Shown one piece after another: positions 62,152-64,000 of a stretch of DNA of 64,000 nt (positions within the stretch are counted from its first letter, which is position 1; the number at the start of each line of letters is the position of its first letter). Source of the stretch: Achromobacter spanius (GTDB lineage Bacteria; Pseudomonadota; Gammaproteobacteria; Burkholderiales; Burkholderiaceae_B); assembly GCF_029637605.1 (NCBI RefSeq), contig NZ_CP121261.1, positions 620,001 to 684,000 on the forward strand, written 5' to 3'. The notes under the pieces were generated by a model. That model saw nothing but the letters and a program-made list of their open reading frames with translations, made no database searches and was not told where the DNA came from. The position numbers and the translations under genes were made by a program.

Positions 62152-64000
62152 GCTGTTGCGCCTCGTCGCCTGCCAGCGCGTCGAGGATGTCGCGTTCGAA
62201 CTGCATCTGGATGCGGGGTCGCGCCAGCGCCGAGCCATCCACGATGAACACGTCTTCCACGCGGTCGCCCAGCGTCATGATCTTGGCCATCAGCAGGTTT
62301 ATCTCGTGCTGGGCGAATACGCGCGCCAGGGCGTGCAGCAGGCCGGGGCGGTCGGTGGCGGTAACGGACAACCGCCACGACGTGCTGCGCTCGTCCGGCT
62401 GCAGCTCGGCTTGCGGCATGACCGGGAACACGCGCGACACACGCGATTGCCGGTTACGGCCGTAGTAGCCGCCACGGCTGGGCTGCGCCTGGGCGGCGGC
62501 GTGCGGATCTTTCAGGCGTTCCGCCAGTTCGTGTTCCACCAGCGTCGCCTGGGCGCGCAGGTCGCTGGCGCCCTCGGGCAGCAGCACGATAAAGCTGTCC
62601 AGCGCCCAACCATGCCGCGTGGTGTGGATGCGCGCGTCTTGAATCGACAGGTTCTTGGCGTCGAAGTAGCCACAGATGGCCACGAACAGGTCCGGCGCAT
62701 CGCGCGTGTAGACCATGATCTGCAGGCCTTCGCCTTGCTCGGTGGGACGCGCCTTGACCACCGCCTGGGCCGGCGCCACCTGGTGGTACAGGTGGCGCGT
62801 GTGCCAGGCGATGTCCGAGGCGTCGTGGCGCAGGAAGTAGGCCACGTCCAACTGGTTCCAGAAGGCTTCGCGCGCGTCGTCGCGCAGGCCGGCCCGGCGC
62901 GTCAGTCGGGCCGCTTCTTCCTTGCGCTCGGTCAGTACCGTGTGGGCGTCCGCATGGGCGCCGCCCAGCGCGGCCAGGGTCAGTTTGTACAGGTCTTCCA
63001 GCAGCTTGCCCTTCCAGGCGTTCCAGACCTTGGGGCTGGTCCCTCGGATGTCGGCCACCGTCAGCAGGTAGAGCGCCGTCAGATGGCGTTCGTCCTTCAC
63101 CGTGGCGGCGAAATCCTGCACGACGGCCGGGTCGGACAGGTCGCGCTTTTGCGCCACCGCCGACATCAGCAAGTGCTGGCGCACCAGGAATTCCACCAGC
63201 TTGGCGTCTTCGGGATCCATGCCGTGGTCTTGCGCGAACTTGCGCACTTCGCGGGCGCCGAGTTCGGAGTGGTCGCCGCCGCGGCCCTTGGCAATGTCGT
63301 GAAACAGCGCCGCCACGTACAGCAACCAGTGCCGGTCCAGGCCCGCAATCAATTGGCTGGCCAGCGGGTATTCCTGGGCGTGCTCGGGCATGGTGAAGCG
63401 GCGCAGGTTGCGCACCACCGCCAGCGTGTGCTGGTCCACCGTGTACGCGTGAAACAGGTCGTGCTGCATCTGGCCCACGATGCGGCGGAACACCGGCAGG
63501 TAGCGGGGCAGGATGTTCAGCATGGTCATGCGTCGCAGTTCGTGCACGATGCCGCGCGGCTGCTGCAGGATCTGCAAGAACAGCTTGCGGTTGACCGGGT
63601 TGCGGCGGAACTGCGCGTCGATACGATGGCGCGAATGCCAGATGGCGCGCAGCGTGCGCGCCGACATGCCGGTGAGTTCGGGGTGTTGCTGCATCACCAG
63701 GAAGGCGCGCAGCAGCAGGGTGGGGTTGCGTTCGAAACCGTCGTCGCGAATGATGTCCAGGCGGTCGCGCAGGTTGCGAAAATCGTCGTCGATGTCGCGC
63801 GCGTCGCTATCGGGGCGCGGGAACAGCCGCTCTTCGATGTTCTGCACCAGGATGCCGTTCAACTGCGTCACCAGGCGCGCGGCCCAGTAATAGCGCTGCA
63901 TCAGCAGTTCGCTGCCCCTCCGCGTGGCGGTGGCGTGGATGCCATAGACTTCGGCCAGCGCCGGCTGCAAATCGAACAGCACGCGGTCTTCGCGGCGGTT
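62141..64000 (-). CDS. glnD: bifunctional uridylyltransferase/uridylyl-removing enzyme GlnD, C-terminal part
   Basis: Nitrogen-status sensor that uridylylates PII proteins. The gene runs off the right edge, so its N-terminal nucleotidyltransferase start is missing; about 619 residues are visible. The frame stays open to the last base (NRREDRVLFDLQPALAEVYG). A nucleotidyltransferase-associated helical part is followed by the HD hydrolase domain (LYVAALFHDIAKGRGGDHSE), then two ACT domains (LFVAICGYFDAKNLSIQDAR, LSVTATDRPGLLHALARVFA). The stop codon sits in a 13-bp tandem repeat. Confidence 0.96.
   Translation of the reverse strand, partial: NRREDRVLFDLQPALAEVYGIHATATRRGSELLMQRYYWAARLVTQLNGILVQNIEERLFPRPDSDARDIDDDFRNLRDRLDIIRDDGFERNPTLLLRAFLVMQQHPELTGMSARTLRAIWHSRHRIDAQFRRNPVNRKLFLQILQQPRGIVHELRRMTMLNILPRYLPVFRRIVGQMQHDLFHAYTVDQHTLAVVRNLRRFTMPEHAQEYPLASQLIAGLDRHWLLYVAALFHDIAKGRGGDHSELGAREVRKFAQDHGMDPEDAKLVEFLVRQHLLMSAVAQKRDLSDPAVVQDFAATVKDERHLTALYLLTVADIRGTSPKVWNAWKGKLLEDLYKLTLAALGGAHADAHTVLTERKEEAARLTRRAGLRDDAREAFWNQLDVAYFLRHDASDIAWHTRHLYHQVAPAQAVVKARPTEQGEGLQIMVYTRDAPDLFVAICGYFDAKNLSIQDARIHTTRHGWALDSFIVLLPEGASDLRAQATLVEHELAERLKDPHAAAQAQPSRGGYYGRNRQSRVSRVFPVMPQAELQPDERSTSWRLSVTATDRPGLLHALARVFAQHEINLLMAKIMTLGDRVEDVFIVDGSALARPRIQMQFERDILDALAGDEAQQRVA

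Overview
The window is about 64 kb of GC-rich DNA, with almost every gene recognisable. Gene order, protein types (Bug-family binding protein, CaiB CoA-transferase, quinone-linked Dld) and flagellar layout point to a betaproteobacterium of the family Alcaligenaceae, most likely Achromobacter or a close Bordetella relative. This identification is inferred from content, not from a marker gene.

Layout. 1-1052: 3' part of a chemoreceptor gene. 1163-7623: export genes flhB-flhA and a very long flhF, overlapping or tightly spaced. 7624-8013: cluster of host palindromic repeats. 8014-9660 (minus): flgN, flgM, flgA. 9838-20454 (plus): rod, hook and junction genes flgB to flgL, with flgK broken by a one-base loss in a C-run. 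20587-26908: three chemoreceptor genes with nearly identical signalling halves, and a small lipoprotein gene. 27167-28368: an intact IS110-family element inserted in a host repeat, with a readable bridge RNA. 28371-28907: more repeats and a sigma-28-like promoter for the aerotaxis receptor gene aer (28908-30503). 30675-42079 (minus): fliF-G-H-I-J-K-L-M-N-O-P-Q-R. 42400: fliE (plus). 42823-48103 (minus): flaG, fliD, fliS, fliT, a second FliK-like gene, a FlhB-tail paralogue and a PilZ flagellar brake.

After the flagellar region come an IclR regulator, a catabolic operon (cupin, Bug binding protein, CaiB CoA-transferase, acyl-CoA dehydrogenase), the folC-SPOR-cvpA-purF cluster, a FadR-type regulator overlapping a quinone-dependent D-lactate dehydrogenase gene, a YgjP-like metallopeptidase, dsbB, a marC-type gene, and the 3' two thirds of glnD running off the right edge.

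The flagellar genes form one regulon: basal body and export apparatus, then rod/hook with FlgM/FlgN checkpoint and chaperone, then late filament-cap and chaperone genes plus receptors. Flagellin (fliC), fliA, flhDC, motAB and the che genes are not in the window.

The most noteworthy observations are the decoded IS110 bridge RNA, whose four guide segments match the element ends and the invaded host repeat; the flgK frameshift in a C-run; the unexplained ~400-residue C-terminal half of FlhF; the paired FliK-like/FlhB-tail genes; and twin perfect operator palindromes upstream of the lactate regulator.
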